This document shows positions 9,091 through 17,937 of a stretch of DNA of 64,000 bases, piece by piece. This stretch comes from Actinoplanes derwentensis (lineage in GTDB: Bacteria > Actinomycetota > Actinomycetes > Mycobacteriales > Micromonosporaceae). Both the position numbers and the translations under genes were made by a program. The number at the start of each line of letters is the position of its first letter. The first letter of the stretch is position 1. The notes under the pieces were generated by a model, which was not told the origin of the DNA, made no database searches, and saw only the letters and a program-made list of their open reading frames with translations. The stretch lies in contig NZ_LT629758.1 in NCBI RefSeq assembly GCF_900104725.1, positions 5,470,501 through 5,534,500 on the forward strand, written 5' to 3'.

Positions 9091-9858
9091 TCAGGCAGCG
9101 CGAGAGTGGTAGCCCCCGTCAACGTGCACCATCTCACCGGTGGTGGCCGGGAACCAGTCGGACAGCAGGGCACAGACCGCGCGGGCGGTCGGCTCCGGGT
9201 CGTTCAGGTCCCAGCCCAGCGGTGCGTGCTGGGAGTAGGCGTCCTCGAAGTTGCTGAAGCCGGGGATCGACTTGGCCGCCATCGTGCGCAGCGGGCCGGC
9301 CGCGACGACGTTGCTGCGGATCCCGTGCTTGCCGAGGTACATGGCGAGGTAACGGGACGCCGACTCGAGCCCGGCCTTGGCGACACCCATCCAGTCGTAC
9401 AGCGGGTAGGCCTTGGTCGCGTCGAAGGTCATGCCGACGATCGAGCCGCCCTGGTCCATCAGCGGCAGACAGGCCACCGCCAGGGACTTGTACGAGAACG
9501 TCGACACGTGCACGGCCTGGGCGACGTCCTCCCACGGCGTCTCCAGGAAGGTGCCGCCGAGGGCGCTCTGCGGGGCGAAGCCGATGGAGTGGACCACGCC
9601 GTCCAGTCCGTCGACGTGTTCGCGGACCTTGGCGGCGAGGCCGTCCAGATGTTCCTGGTTGGTGACGTCCAGCTCGATGACGGGCGCCGGCTGGGGCAGC
9701 CGCTTGGCGATGCGCTCCACCAGCGAGAGGCGGCCGAAGCCGGTGAGCACCACCGTGGCGCCGGCCTCCTGGGCCAGCTTCGCCACCGAGAAGGCGATCG
9801 AGGCGTCGGTGATGACGCCGGTGACGAGCAGCCGTTTACCGGCCAGCAGTCCAGACAC
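9091..9858 (-). CDS. inhA: Enoyl-[acyl-carrier-protein] reductase (NADH), InhA/FabI type
   Basis: A 255-aa SDR that reduces the enoyl-ACP double bond in type II fatty acid synthesis. The N-terminal GVITDASIAFSVAK is the divergent FabI nucleotide loop, and the YDWMGVAK segment gives the Tyr-x6-Lys active site of this family. GFAPQSALGG and the SIPGF segment of the substrate loop are present. The start is GTG at 9858 with AGGAGAG 8-10 bases upstream. It is 35 bases after fabG and belongs to the same operon. The enzyme class is the isoniazid/triclosan target in mycobacteria. Confidence 0.93.
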   Translation of the reverse strand: MSGLLAGKRLLVTGVITDASIAFSVAKLAQEAGATVVLTGFGRLSLVERIAKRLPQPAPVIELDVTNQEHLDGLAAKVREHVDGLDGVVHSIGFAPQSALGGTFLETPWEDVAQAVHVSTFSYKSLAVACLPLMDQGGSIVGMTFDATKAYPLYDWMGVAKAGLESASRYLAMYLGKHGIRSNVVAAGPLRTMAAKSIPGFSNFEDAYSQHAPLGWDLNDPEPTARAVCALLSDWFPATTGEMVHVDGGYHSRAA

Positions 9859-9893
9859 TCTTTTACTTCTCTCCTGAAAAAGTCTCGGAAACT

Positions 9894-10634
<741 letters not shown>

Positions 10635-10776
10635 TCACGAGATCCCTCTGAAAAGGGAGACTATCGGCCCGGCACGACACGGCCGAGGGACGGGGCCGCC
10701 GACTTACACCCCGTTCAGGGTCACACCGATTTTCTTAAGTGTCGGTTAAGGAGTACAGTGCCACACGGTTCAGACC

Positions 10777-10826
10777 CGACTAGTTCTGGAGGTGATCGCT
10801 GTGCGAGATAGCGATCCTCCTAGTCG
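10777..10826 (+). promoter_or_regulatory. Structured leader: hairpin burying a Shine-Dalgarno
   Basis: CGACTA (10777-10782) pairs with TAGTCG (10821-10826), GGAG (10788-10791) with CTCC (10817-10820), and GATCGCT (10794-10800) with AGCGATC (10810-10816). That makes 17 base pairs with two bulges and a nine-base loop GTGCGAGAT. The strong ribosome site GGAGG and the GTG of a 17-codon ORF are inside the structure. It lies on the plus strand between the fabG start and a small membrane ORF. A translational switch or attenuator is an inference. Confidence 0.5.
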
Positions 10827-10854
10827 TGGCCGGGACGCTCGTCAGCGTTTCTGA
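10801..10854 (+). CDS. Possible 17-aa leader peptide
   Basis: GTG preceded by GGAGG with 8 bases between, reading MRDSDPPSRGRDARQRF and then TGA. The peptide is hydrophilic and Arg/Asp-rich. It is supported only by the ribosome site and by the hairpin that folds over it. It ends 128 bases before the small membrane ORF at 10983. It may be a regulatory upstream ORF or chance. Confidence 0.3.
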   Translation: MRDSDPPSRGRDARQRF

Positions 10855-10982
10855 CCGCTGACCAGATTTCTCTCTCCACCCGCACGTCACCGGCCCCTTC
10901 CGGCCGGTGTCGAGGCGTGCGGTGGTTCCGGCCGCGAAGTGACCCATGACCTGGTTCAGTCACTAGCGGAAGTCGGTTTTTC

Positions 10983-11072
10983 ATGATGAAGAACTTCGTC
11001 GCGCCTCTCGGTTTCACTCTGCTCTCGGCCTGGGTCGTCGTGCTGTTCGTGCTCGCGCACAACACGCCCTAA
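10983..11072 (+). CDS. Small single-pass membrane protein, 29 aa
   Basis: It starts ATG ATG and encodes a short basic N-terminus (MMKNF) followed by one uninterrupted hydrophobic helix (PLGFTLLSAWVVVLFVLA) and a short tail HNTP. A GGAAG lies about 11 bases upstream. It ends 4 bases inside the 3' end of the convergent VWA gene. No family is recognised. A clean transmembrane pattern in an otherwise unassigned gap favours a real small gene, but this needs conservation. Confidence 0.45.
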   Translation: MMKNFVAPLGFTLLSAWVVVLFVLAHNTP

Positions 11073-12019
11073 GGCAACCGGGACGTCCACAACAGGCTCA
11101 TCGCGGCACCTGCCAGCCCCAGCAGCAGGCCGACCGCGGCGTACCACTGAGTAACCTCCCGCGGCTCGGTCCGATGGCCGATCGAGCTGCCCATGTCCTC
11201 GTAGACCTGCTTCAGCTCGCTCACCGAGGCGGCCTCGTAGAAGTAGCCCTTGGTCTGCTCGGCCAGCTCCTGCAGCGACAGCCGGTCCACCGGCACCCGC
11301 TGCGACGAACCACGGATGTTGACCACACCGGCGTCGGTACCGAAGGCGATCGTCGACACCGGCACGTTCGCCTGGCCGGCCGCCGCCGCCGCGTCCTCGA
11401 TCGACCGGCCCGACGTGCGGTAACCGTCGGAGAGCAGCACGATCCGGGCCGGCGGCGCACCGTCGGCCCCGTCGGACGGCACCGTCCGGATCGCGTCCAG
11501 CGAGGTGAACACCGCCTCCCCGGTCGCGGTCGCCTCGGCCAGTGTCAGCCCGTCGATCGCGGAGATCACCGCAGAGCGGTCCTTGGTCGGCGCCACCAGC
11601 ACGTTCGCCGCCTTCGCAAACGAGACCAGACCCAGGTTGTACGTGGGGGGCAGCTCGCTGACGAACGACTTCGCCGCCTCCTGCGCCGCCTCGATCCGGC
11701 TCGGCTCCACGTCCTCAGCCTGCATCGACAGCGACACGTCGATGGCGAGCATCACGGTGGCCCGTTCCAAGGGCTCCTCGGTGTCGACCGACGGGCGGGC
11801 CGTCGCCGCCGACAGGGCACCCAGCATCAGCAGGAACGCGCCCGCCGACACGTGCCGCCGCCAGCCCAGGCCTTTCGGCGCGAGGGTGCGCAGCAGGTCG
11901 ACGTTGGTGAACCGCATCGCGTACTGCCGTTTGCGGAACTGCCGCCAGACATAGAACCCGGCCATGGCCAGGACCGGCAGCAGAGTCAACAGCCACCAGG
12001 GGTCCAGGAATCGGATCAT
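11069..12019 (-). CDS. Membrane-anchored von Willebrand factor A protein (BatA/Rv1481-like)
   Basis: A 316-aa protein with an N-terminal membrane helix (LLTLLPVLAMAGFYVW), a second helix near residue 60, a VWA domain with the MIDAS motif DVSLS (DxSxS) and a final helix (WYAAVGLLLGLAGAAMSLLW). It is the third gene of a moxR-DUF58-VWA operon (ATGA overlap with the DUF58 gene). Such modules are thought to act as MoxR chaperone systems at the membrane. In mycobacteria the equivalent set is moxR1-Rv1480-Rv1481. Confidence 0.9.
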   Translation of the reverse strand: MIRFLDPWWLLTLLPVLAMAGFYVWRQFRKRQYAMRFTNVDLLRTLAPKGLGWRRHVSAGAFLLMLGALSAATARPSVDTEEPLERATVMLAIDVSLSMQAEDVEPSRIEAAQEAAKSFVSELPPTYNLGLVSFAKAANVLVAPTKDRSAVISAIDGLTLAEATATGEAVFTSLDAIRTVPSDGADGAPPARIVLLSDGYRTSGRSIEDAAAAAGQANVPVSTIAFGTDAGVVNIRGSSQRVPVDRLSLQELAEQTKGYFYEAASVSELKQVYEDMGSSIGHRTEPREVTQWYAAVGLLLGLAGAAMSLLWTSRLP

Positions 12020-13026
12020 CGTGTGGTCCCTCGGGTACGGGCGTGGCGCTGAGCGGCCACGAAGCGGACCATGTCGAGCAGCCAGTCGGTGTCGGTGCGC
12101 AGCCGCAGATGGGCCGCGCCGGCCGCCCGCAGCGCACGGGCGATCGCCGCACGTTGCTGACCGGCGGCTTCCGCGTACGCCTGGCGCAGTTTCGGATCGG
12201 ACGTCTGAACCTCGTGCAGGATCCCCGACTCGGGATCCGCCAGGGTCAGCACACCGACGTCGGGCAGTTCCAGCTCACGCGGGTCGACCACCTCGATGGC
12301 CAGCACGTCGTGCCGGACGCCCAGTTTCTTCACCGGCCGGGCCCAGCCCTCCACCGGCGACAGGAAGTCGGAGATCACCACGGCCACCCCGCGGCGCCGG
12401 GGCGGCCGGTTCAGCATGTCGATCAGCGCGCCCAGGTCGGTGCGGCCGGGCCGGATCGTGGTGCCGGCGATCGCCCGCAGCATGCCCTGCGCCTCCTTGC
12501 GGCCGGGCCGCGCGGGCAGGCGCAGGAACGGGGCGGTGAGCGGTGGCTCGGGAGGTGCCTCCGGCTTGCGGCGCCACCAGCTGCGGGGTTCCTTGGCGGG
12601 TACGCCGGAGCCGGTGCCCACCACGGCGCCGATCCGGTTGCCGCCGCGCACGGTCAGGTGCGCCATCGCGGTGGCGGCGGCGATCACCAGATCGCGTTTC
12701 AGCCACTGGGCGGTGCCGAAGTCGAGACTGGCGGACAGGTCCACGGCCAGCCACGTCTCCAGCTCGCGGTCGGCCACCGTGCGCCGCACGTGCGGGGTGG
12801 TGGTCCGGGCCGTGACCGGCCAGTCCATCCGCCGCACGTCGTCGCCGGGCCGGTACTCCCGGGACTCCCCGGCCTCACTGCCCGGACCGGGCAGCAGGCC
12901 CACATAGTCGCCCTGCAGCAGCCCGTCCAGCTTGCGGGTGACGAGCAGCTGGAGCCGGCTGATGACGGCCTCGGCCCGGGCCGCCTCCGCCGGGGCGACC
13001 GGCATCCGCGTGCCCGGCGTGGTCAT
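12016..13026 (-). CDS. DUF58 domain protein (MoxR partner)
   Basis: A 336-aa protein with the DUF58 signature YRPGDDVRRMDW around residues 78-89, followed by a VWA-like fold (WLAVDLSASLDFG). It has no membrane segment. DUF58 proteins are the standard middle partner between MoxR ATPases and VWA proteins. It overlaps both neighbours by 4 bases (ATGA), so the three are made together. The molecular role is unknown in detail. Confidence 0.88.
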   Translation of the reverse strand: MTTPGTRMPVAPAEAARAEAVISRLQLLVTRKLDGLLQGDYVGLLPGPGSEAGESREYRPGDDVRRMDWPVTARTTTPHVRRTVADRELETWLAVDLSASLDFGTAQWLKRDLVIAAATAMAHLTVRGGNRIGAVVGTGSGVPAKEPRSWWRRKPEAPPEPPLTAPFLRLPARPGRKEAQGMLRAIAGTTIRPGRTDLGALIDMLNRPPRRRGVAVVISDFLSPVEGWARPVKKLGVRHDVLAIEVVDPRELELPDVGVLTLADPESGILHEVQTSDPKLRQAYAEAAGQQRAAIARALRAAGAAHLRLRTDTDWLLDMVRFVAAQRHARTRGTTR

Positions 13027-14753
13027 GATCGACCGGGCCAGGTGTCGCCCGGCTGCGGCGGGTGACTATCCCCGCCCGCCTGCGGCCGGTGACCATCGCC
13101 GGCCGCCTGCGGCCCATGACCGTCGCCGGCCGGCTGCGACACGTGACCGTCACCAGCCGCCTGCGGCCCATGACCGTCACCGTCCCGCTGCGGCACGTGG
13201 CCGTCGGCGTCTCGCGGCTCGTGACCGTCGTGACCGTCGTGACCGGCAGCCGGGACTCCGCTGGACGGCCGCACCTCGGACGTGGCGGGCGGACCGGCGA
13301 CGTACTGCGCGGGCTGGTGCTGGCCGGCACCGACCGGGGTCTGCGGGCCCGCGGCGACCGGCACCGCGGGCTGGCCGAACGGGCCGGTCTGGCCGTAGGG
13401 ACCGGGTTGCCCATACGAACCGGGCTGGCCGGGCGCGCCCGGCTGACCGTGTGTGCCCGGTTGTCCATACGGACCGGGCTGACCGTAGGCCCCCGGGTGG
13501 CTCGGCTGCCCGAACTGGCCGGGCGCGAATTGACCGGGGCCGGGCTGACCGGAGGCGAATTGGCCCAGGCCGCCGGGCTGACCGGAGGGGAACTGGCCCG
13601 GGCCGCCGGGCTGGCCGGGCGCGAACTGGCCGGGGCCTGGCTGGGCGGCGGCGAACTGGCCGGGGCCGGGGTGGATCGGCTGGCCCGCCGGGACCGGCTG
13701 CGGGGCCGAGCCGTTCGAGGTGCTCTGCCGGGACGTCACCTGGGGCGGCGGCACGGTCTGCATGATCCGCGCCACGATGTGGTCGGCCGGGATGTCGTCG
13801 GCGAGGGCGTCGTAGCTGAGCACCAGGCGGTGCCGCAGGATGTCCGGCGCGATGTCCTGCACGTCCTGCGGGAGCGCGTAGTCCCGGCCGCGCAGCAGTG
13901 CCAGGGCGCGGGTGGCCCGGACGATGCCGAGCGAGGCGCGAGGGCTCGCGCCGTACTGAATGAGCTGGGCCACGTCGGGCATGCCGTGCTGGGCCGGGGC
14001 GCGGGTGGCCAGGACCAGGCGGACCGTGTAGTCGACCAGGGCGTTGTGCACGAACACCTGGTCCGCGCGGCGCTGGAGGCCGAGCAGGTCGTCCGGGGTG
14101 AAGACCTGCTTCGGCTCCGGGGCGCTCACCCCCATCCGGTAGACGATCTCCCGCTCCTCGGTGTCGGTCGGGTAACCCACCAGGATCTTCATCAGGAACC
14201 GGTCGCGCTGTGCCTCGGGCAGCGGGTAGACACCCTCCTGCTCGATCGGGTTCTGGGTGGCCATCACCAGGAACGGGTCGGGCACCTCGTGGGTCTTGCC
14301 GCCGATCGACACCTGGTGCTCGGCCATCACCTCGAGCAGGGCCGACTGCACCTTGGCCGGGGCCCGGTTGATCTCGTCGGCGAGCAGGAAGTTGACGAAC
14401 ACCGGGCCCAGCTCGACGTCGAACTTCTCACTCGACTGCCGGTAGATCCGGGTGCCGACGATGTCGGCGGGCACCAGGTCGGGGGTGAACTGGACCCGGG
14501 AGAACGAACCGCCGACCACCTTGGCCAGAGTCTCCACCGCGAGGGTCTTGGCCACGCCGGGCACACCCTCCAGCAGGCAGTGACCGCGGGCCAGCAGGGC
14601 CACGAACATCCGCTCGATCATCCGGTCCTGGCCCACGATGACCCGTTTCACCTCGAACATGGCGCGCTCGAGCTGCGACGCGTCCTGCGCGGGTGGCACC
14701 GGTGCACCGGTGCCGGCGCTGGTATCGGTCTCGGGCGTGCTCGGCTGCGCCAC
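13023..14753 (-). CDS. moxR: MoxR-family AAA+ ATPase with long low-complexity C-terminal tail
   Basis: Residues about 25-350 are a complete MoxR AAA+ domain: Walker A GVPGVAKT (63-70), Walker B LLADEINRAP, sensor ATQNPIEQEG, arginine finger region AQRDRF. It should work as a chaperone-like ATPase with the DUF58 and VWA proteins. The last 200 or so residues are unusual: first GQPGPGQF/A-type Gly-Pro-Gln repeats, then Asp-Gly-His repeats. Normal MoxR proteins stop near 350-380 aa. The GTG at 14753 (VAQPSTPE) has GGAGGA just upstream and is preferred to the longer open frame. Confidence 0.9.
   Translation of the reverse strand: MAQPSTPETDTSAGTGAPVPPAQDASQLERAMFEVKRVIVGQDRMIERMFVALLARGHCLLEGVPGVAKTLAVETLAKVVGGSFSRVQFTPDLVPADIVGTRIYRQSSEKFDVELGPVFVNFLLADEINRAPAKVQSALLEVMAEHQVSIGGKTHEVPDPFLVMATQNPIEQEGVYPLPEAQRDRFLMKILVGYPTDTEEREIVYRMGVSAPEPKQVFTPDDLLGLQRRADQVFVHNALVDYTVRLVLATRAPAQHGMPDVAQLIQYGASPRASLGIVRATRALALLRGRDYALPQDVQDIAPDILRHRLVLSYDALADDIPADHIVARIMQTVPPPQVTSRQSTSNGSAPQPVPAGQPIHPGPGQFAAAQPGPGQFAPGQPGGPGQFPSGQPGGLGQFASGQPGPGQFAPGQFGQPSHPGAYGQPGPYGQPGTHGQPGAPGQPGSYGQPGPYGQTGPFGQPAVPVAAGPQTPVGAGQHQPAQYVAGPPATSEVRPSSGVPAAGHDGHDGHEPRDADGHVPQRDGDGHGPQAAGDGHVSQPAGDGHGPQAAGDGHRPQAGGDSHPPQPGDTWPGRS
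13045..13680 (-). repeat. Coding low-complexity repeats in the moxR tail
   Basis: Roughly 13350-13680 encodes GQPGPGQF and GQPGPYGQ units. Roughly 13045-13230 encodes six or so copies of a 9-11 residue unit of the form AGDGHxPQA, rich in His and Asp. At DNA level the second block shows as repeated GACCGTCACCAGCCGCCTGC-like units. Such arrays vary in length between strains and are prone to assembly error. Confidence 0.8.
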
Positions 14754-15106
14754 CGGTCCTCCACAACGGGTCTGAATGCGCCGGCTCTCGGAAAGCCGAC
14801 GCTCAAGACTTACACGACACACAACAACACTCGGCTGAGAGGTTCCTAAGAACCGAATCCCGGTCCGCTGCACGGCAGCATAGGGATCATCGTCGTCATC
14901 CGGTCGCCATCATCGCCGGATTCGGACGTCTTCGCAGCCCGGGACACCATCGGCCGAGTGTGTTGATCTTTCTACGCGATCCGCCGGATCGGGCGGGTAA
15001 CCGGGTGCATACGCAGGTGTGTGAAGCGTGTAGCATTTGCCTCGTCGCCGGGCGGCTTCCCCCGTGGCCGCCCGGCGCTCAAGCTCCCATTCCGTAAGGT
15101 TGCGGC
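14754..15106. other. Divergent spacer between moxR and the 76-aa gene, with a hairpin
   Basis: A gene-free stretch of 353 bases holding the promoters of two divergent units. A perfect 11-bp hairpin lies at 15046-15077 (CGCCGGGCGGC with GCCGCCCGGCG, ten-base loop). It sits in the presumed 5' UTR of the small gene at 15107, 29 bases before its start. I could not fix convincing -35/-10 boxes, and no ORF with a credible ribosome site is seen. Confidence 0.5.
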
Positions 15107-15337
15107 GTGGTTGAGGAAATGGCCGTGGATCTCGCTCCCCAATGTTCCGCCAAGGGCTGTCGTGCCGCGGCCGTCTGGCGCCTGCACTGGAACAATCCGA
15201 AGATTCACACCCCGGATCGCCGGAAGACCTGGCTCGCCTGCGACCAGCACCGTCCCACCCTCGGTTCCTTTCTCGACGCCCGGCGTTTCCTGCGTGAGGT
15301 CGTCCCGTTCGCCTCGCCGGACGATGCCACGAACTAA
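15107..15337 (+). CDS. Small conserved actinobacterial protein, Cys/His-containing, 76 aa
   Basis: It reads MVEEMAVDLAPQCSAKGC, then WRLHWNNPKIHTPDRRKTW and LACDQH. Cysteines 13, 18 and 44 and the CDQH motif could hold a metal. I recall near-identical small proteins in many actinobacteria, sometimes mislabelled acetone carboxylase; the function is unknown. The start may be GTG at 15107 or ATG at 15119. It lies 16 bases upstream of the PH-domain gene pair and may be cotranscribed. Confidence 0.75.
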   Translation: MVEEMAVDLAPQCSAKGCRAAAVWRLHWNNPKIHTPDRRKTWLACDQHRPTLGSFLDARRFLREVVPFASPDDATN

Positions 15338-15353
15338 GGCCTAGGCTTCAGGG

Positions 15354-15869
15354 GTGAGCGAGCCGTCCGTGCCAACCGTCGTCGATGCCCTCGAACCCTG
15401 GCCCGGGACGGTCGACTGGCGGCCGGTCTCCGGCCGGCTGATCGCCGTCCACCTCATCGGGATCGCCACCTGGACCGTGATCCTGCTCGCCGGAGCCGTC
15501 ACCGGGGTGGCCCTCGGCGGGCAGGTGATCTGGTTCTGGGCGATGGGCGGCGTGCTGCTGCTCGCGGTCTGGCGGTCGGTCATCGCGGCCCGCGCGGTGC
15601 GCGCCTGGGGCTACGCCGAAAGAGACAAGGACTTGCTGGTACGGCACGGTCTCCTGGTCCGGCACCTGTCCATCGTGCCGTACGCCCGGATGCAGTACGT
15701 CGACGTCACCGCCGGTCCGCTGGAGCGCGCGTTCGGGCTGGCCACCGTCCAGTTGCACACCGCCGCCGCGGCCAGTAACGCCCGGGTGCCGGGGCTGGCG
15801 CCCCAGGAGGCGTCCCGGCTGCGCGACCGGCTGACCGCCCTCGGCGAGGACCGGGCCGAAGGCCTGTGA
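15354..15869 (+). CDS. Bacterial PH domain membrane protein (YdbS-like)
   Basis: A 171-aa protein with two membrane helices (about 28-50 and 57-75) followed by one bPH2/DUF304 domain containing LLVRHGLLVRHLSIVPYARMQYVDV. These proteins usually occur as a YdbS/YdbT pair in the cytoplasmic membrane. Bacillus YdbST affects resistance to some bacteriocins, but the biochemical role is unknown. The GTG start is 16 bases after the previous gene, and the end overlaps the larger PH gene by 4 bases (GTGA). Confidence 0.85.
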   Translation: MSEPSVPTVVDALEPWPGTVDWRPVSGRLIAVHLIGIATWTVILLAGAVTGVALGGQVIWFWAMGGVLLLAVWRSVIAARAVRAWGYAERDKDLLVRHGLLVRHLSIVPYARMQYVDVTAGPLERAFGLATVQLHTAAAASNARVPGLAPQEASRLRDRLTALGEDRAEGL

Positions 15870-17440
15870 GCGAGCCGGAGACCCCCGAGCCGGGCGAGGC
15901 CGCCCCCGAGGAGCCACGCCGGCGGTTGCATCCCCTCAGCCCGCTGCTGAAGGGCGCCAAGAGCATCGTGGTGATCGTCGCGGCGCTCTCCTGGCAGACG
16001 CTCGGCGAGGTGGGGTTCACCGACTTCGCCCTGATCGTGCTCGCGCTGGCGGTCGCCGTCGTGGTGTTCTCCGCGGTCGGCTGGTGGAACACCGGGTACC
16101 TCGTCGTCGGGCGGGAGCTGAGGATCGCCGAGGGCCTGCTGTGGCGGCGCAACCGGGCCATCCCGCTCGACCGGCTCCAGACCGTCGAACTGCGCCGGCC
16201 GCTGCTCGCCCAGCTCACCGGACTGGCCGAACTGCGCCTCGAAGTCGTCGGCGGCGGCAAGACCGAGGCGCCACTGGCCTATCTGACCGTGCAGAACGCG
16301 TCGGCGCTGCGGGAGCGACTGCTGGCCCTGTCCGGGCGTACCCCAGCGGGCTCTCTCGCCTCCGGCGCACCGCAGACGCCTGGCGCACCGCAGACCCCGG
16401 GCTCGCCCGCGCCGGAACCACCGCCGTTCTACCAGGTCCGCAACCAGGACCTGCTGATCAGTCAACTTCTGACCCCGCAGGCGTTCATGCTGCCGCTCGG
16501 CGTCGCCTGGGTGATCACCCAGTTCGCGATGGAGGGGTCGTGGACGTTCATCGGCATCGGCGGCACGGTGACCGCGATGGCCGGTGTCCTCCTCCAGCCG
16601 GTCCGGCGGGTGCTGAGCGACTGGAACTTCCGGCTGGTCCGTGGCGAGCGATTGCTCCTGCAGTACGGCCTCACCGAGACCCGCAGCCAGGTGGTGCCAC
16701 CGCACCGGGTGCAGGCCGTGCGGATCACCTGGCCGTTCCTGTGGCGGGCCAAACGCTGGCTGCAACTGAGCATCGACGTGGCCGGTCTGTCCGGCCCCGA
16801 ACGGGGTGACGACAACAGCTCCGACCGGCTGATGCCGGTCGGGGACCCGGACACCGCGCGTGCCCTCGTCGGTGCCGCCCTGCCCGGCGTCGACCTGATC
16901 ACGCTGGCCACCTCGCCCCCGCCAGCCCGGGCCTGGTGGCTGCACCCGTTCGGCCTGCGGTTCTACGGTGCCGGGCTGGCCGGCGACGTCTTCGTCAGCC
17001 GGTCCGGGCGGGTGACCAGGGAGATGACCCTGGTGCCGTACGCCCGGATCCAGAGCGTCCGGGTCGTCCAGGGCCCGCTGCAGCGGCGCCTGGGCTTGGC
17101 CACCGTCTACGCCGACACCGCTGGTGGCCGGCCCGGTGAGGCCAGCGACCGGGACCTGGCCGAGGCCTACGCCATCGCCGATCAGTTGTCGGTCCGCGCC
17201 CGCGAGGCTCGCGACGCCCTCCGCACCCAGGCCGCCGCTCTGCCGCCCCTGCCACTGTCTCCGGCCGCCGCTCAGCCGCCCTCGCCCCTGTCTCCGGGCG
17301 CCGCCTACCCGCTCTCGGCCCAACCCGGTGTGGGGCAGCACGGCCACTTCCCGGCCGGGACCGTTTCACCCGGGTATGTGACGCCGATCCCGGACGAGCC
17401 GGTGGACGAGACGTTCTGGCAGCGGCCCGAACGGACATAG
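15866..17440 (+). CDS. Multi-PH-domain membrane protein (YdbT-like)
   Basis: A 524-aa partner of the upstream gene. Two membrane helix pairs lie near residues 32-75 and 205-245. Three bPH2 repeats are visible from their core motif: IPLDRLQTVELRRPLL, VPPHRVQAVRITWPFL and VPYARIQSVRVVQGPLQ. A Pro/Ala-rich linker follows the first repeat and another forms the C-terminus. The family role is unknown. The overlap with the smaller partner strongly suggests a complex. Confidence 0.87.
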   Translation: MSEPETPEPGEAAPEEPRRRLHPLSPLLKGAKSIVVIVAALSWQTLGEVGFTDFALIVLALAVAVVVFSAVGWWNTGYLVVGRELRIAEGLLWRRNRAIPLDRLQTVELRRPLLAQLTGLAELRLEVVGGGKTEAPLAYLTVQNASALRERLLALSGRTPAGSLASGAPQTPGAPQTPGSPAPEPPPFYQVRNQDLLISQLLTPQAFMLPLGVAWVITQFAMEGSWTFIGIGGTVTAMAGVLLQPVRRVLSDWNFRLVRGERLLLQYGLTETRSQVVPPHRVQAVRITWPFLWRAKRWLQLSIDVAGLSGPERGDDNSSDRLMPVGDPDTARALVGAALPGVDLITLATSPPPARAWWLHPFGLRFYGAGLAGDVFVSRSGRVTREMTLVPYARIQSVRVVQGPLQRRLGLATVYADTAGGRPGEASDRDLAEAYAIADQLSVRAREARDALRTQAAALPPLPLSPAAAQPPSPLSPGAAYPLSAQPGVGQHGHFPAGTVSPGYVTPIPDEPVDETFWQRPERT

Positions 17441-17449
17441 GATCTGCCG

Positions 17450-17842
17450 ATGGAGATTCCGGAGTTCGCGCCCGGCCTCGGTGCCCGGGTCGAGTTGACG
17501 GTCACCGACGCCGACACCGCGCAGTCCCTGGGCTCCGGCGACGTGCCGGTGCTCGCCACGCCCCGGGTCCTCGCCCTGGCCGAGGCCGCGACGGTCGCCG
17601 CGACCGCCCGGAAGATCCCCGGCGGTGTCACCACCGTCGGCACCCGCGCCGAGATCGACCACCGCGCCCCGGCTCCGGTCGGCCGCCGGGTCGTCGCGCA
17701 GGCCACCCTGACCAAGACCGACGGCCGCACACTCCACTTCGACGTGACCGTTCACGACGACACCACCCTGGTCGCCGAGGTCCGCGTCGAGCGCGTGATC
17801 GTCGACCGCCAGCGCTTCATCGCGAAAGCCCTCGGCGACTGA
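17450..17842 (+). CDS. Hotdog-fold thioesterase (FlK-like)
   Basis: A 130-aa protein of the fluoroacetyl-CoA-thioesterase-like family: GSGDVPVLATPRVLALAEAA, then VGTRAEIDHRAPAPVG and a C-terminal VERVIVD strand. The Thr/Glu/His-type active-site region (ATPR...EAA...H) fits FlK-like acyl-CoA thioesterases acting in the cytoplasm. The true substrate is unlikely to be fluoroacetyl-CoA. It begins 9 bases after the PH gene. Confidence 0.82.
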   Translation: MEIPEFAPGLGARVELTVTDADTAQSLGSGDVPVLATPRVLALAEAATVAATARKIPGGVTTVGTRAEIDHRAPAPVGRRVVAQATLTKTDGRTLHFDVTVHDDTTLVAEVRVERVIVDRQRFIAKALGD

Positions 17843-17937
17843 AGCCCAGCTCCACGCACGGCCGCCGCGGTCCAGCCCGCGGAGTTGAGCAGGTCAGCGC
17901 GGGCCGGTCCAGCGCGCGGGCTGGGCGCAGGGCTTGA

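Noticed and set aside
14754..14873. Longer MoxR N-terminus
   Set aside because: The added 40 residues have no homology, and GGAGGA directly precedes the GTG at 14753.
14754..15106. tRNA or riboswitch in the moxR spacer
   Set aside because: The hairpin at 15046 is a simple stem; no cloverleaf or known riboswitch core is present.
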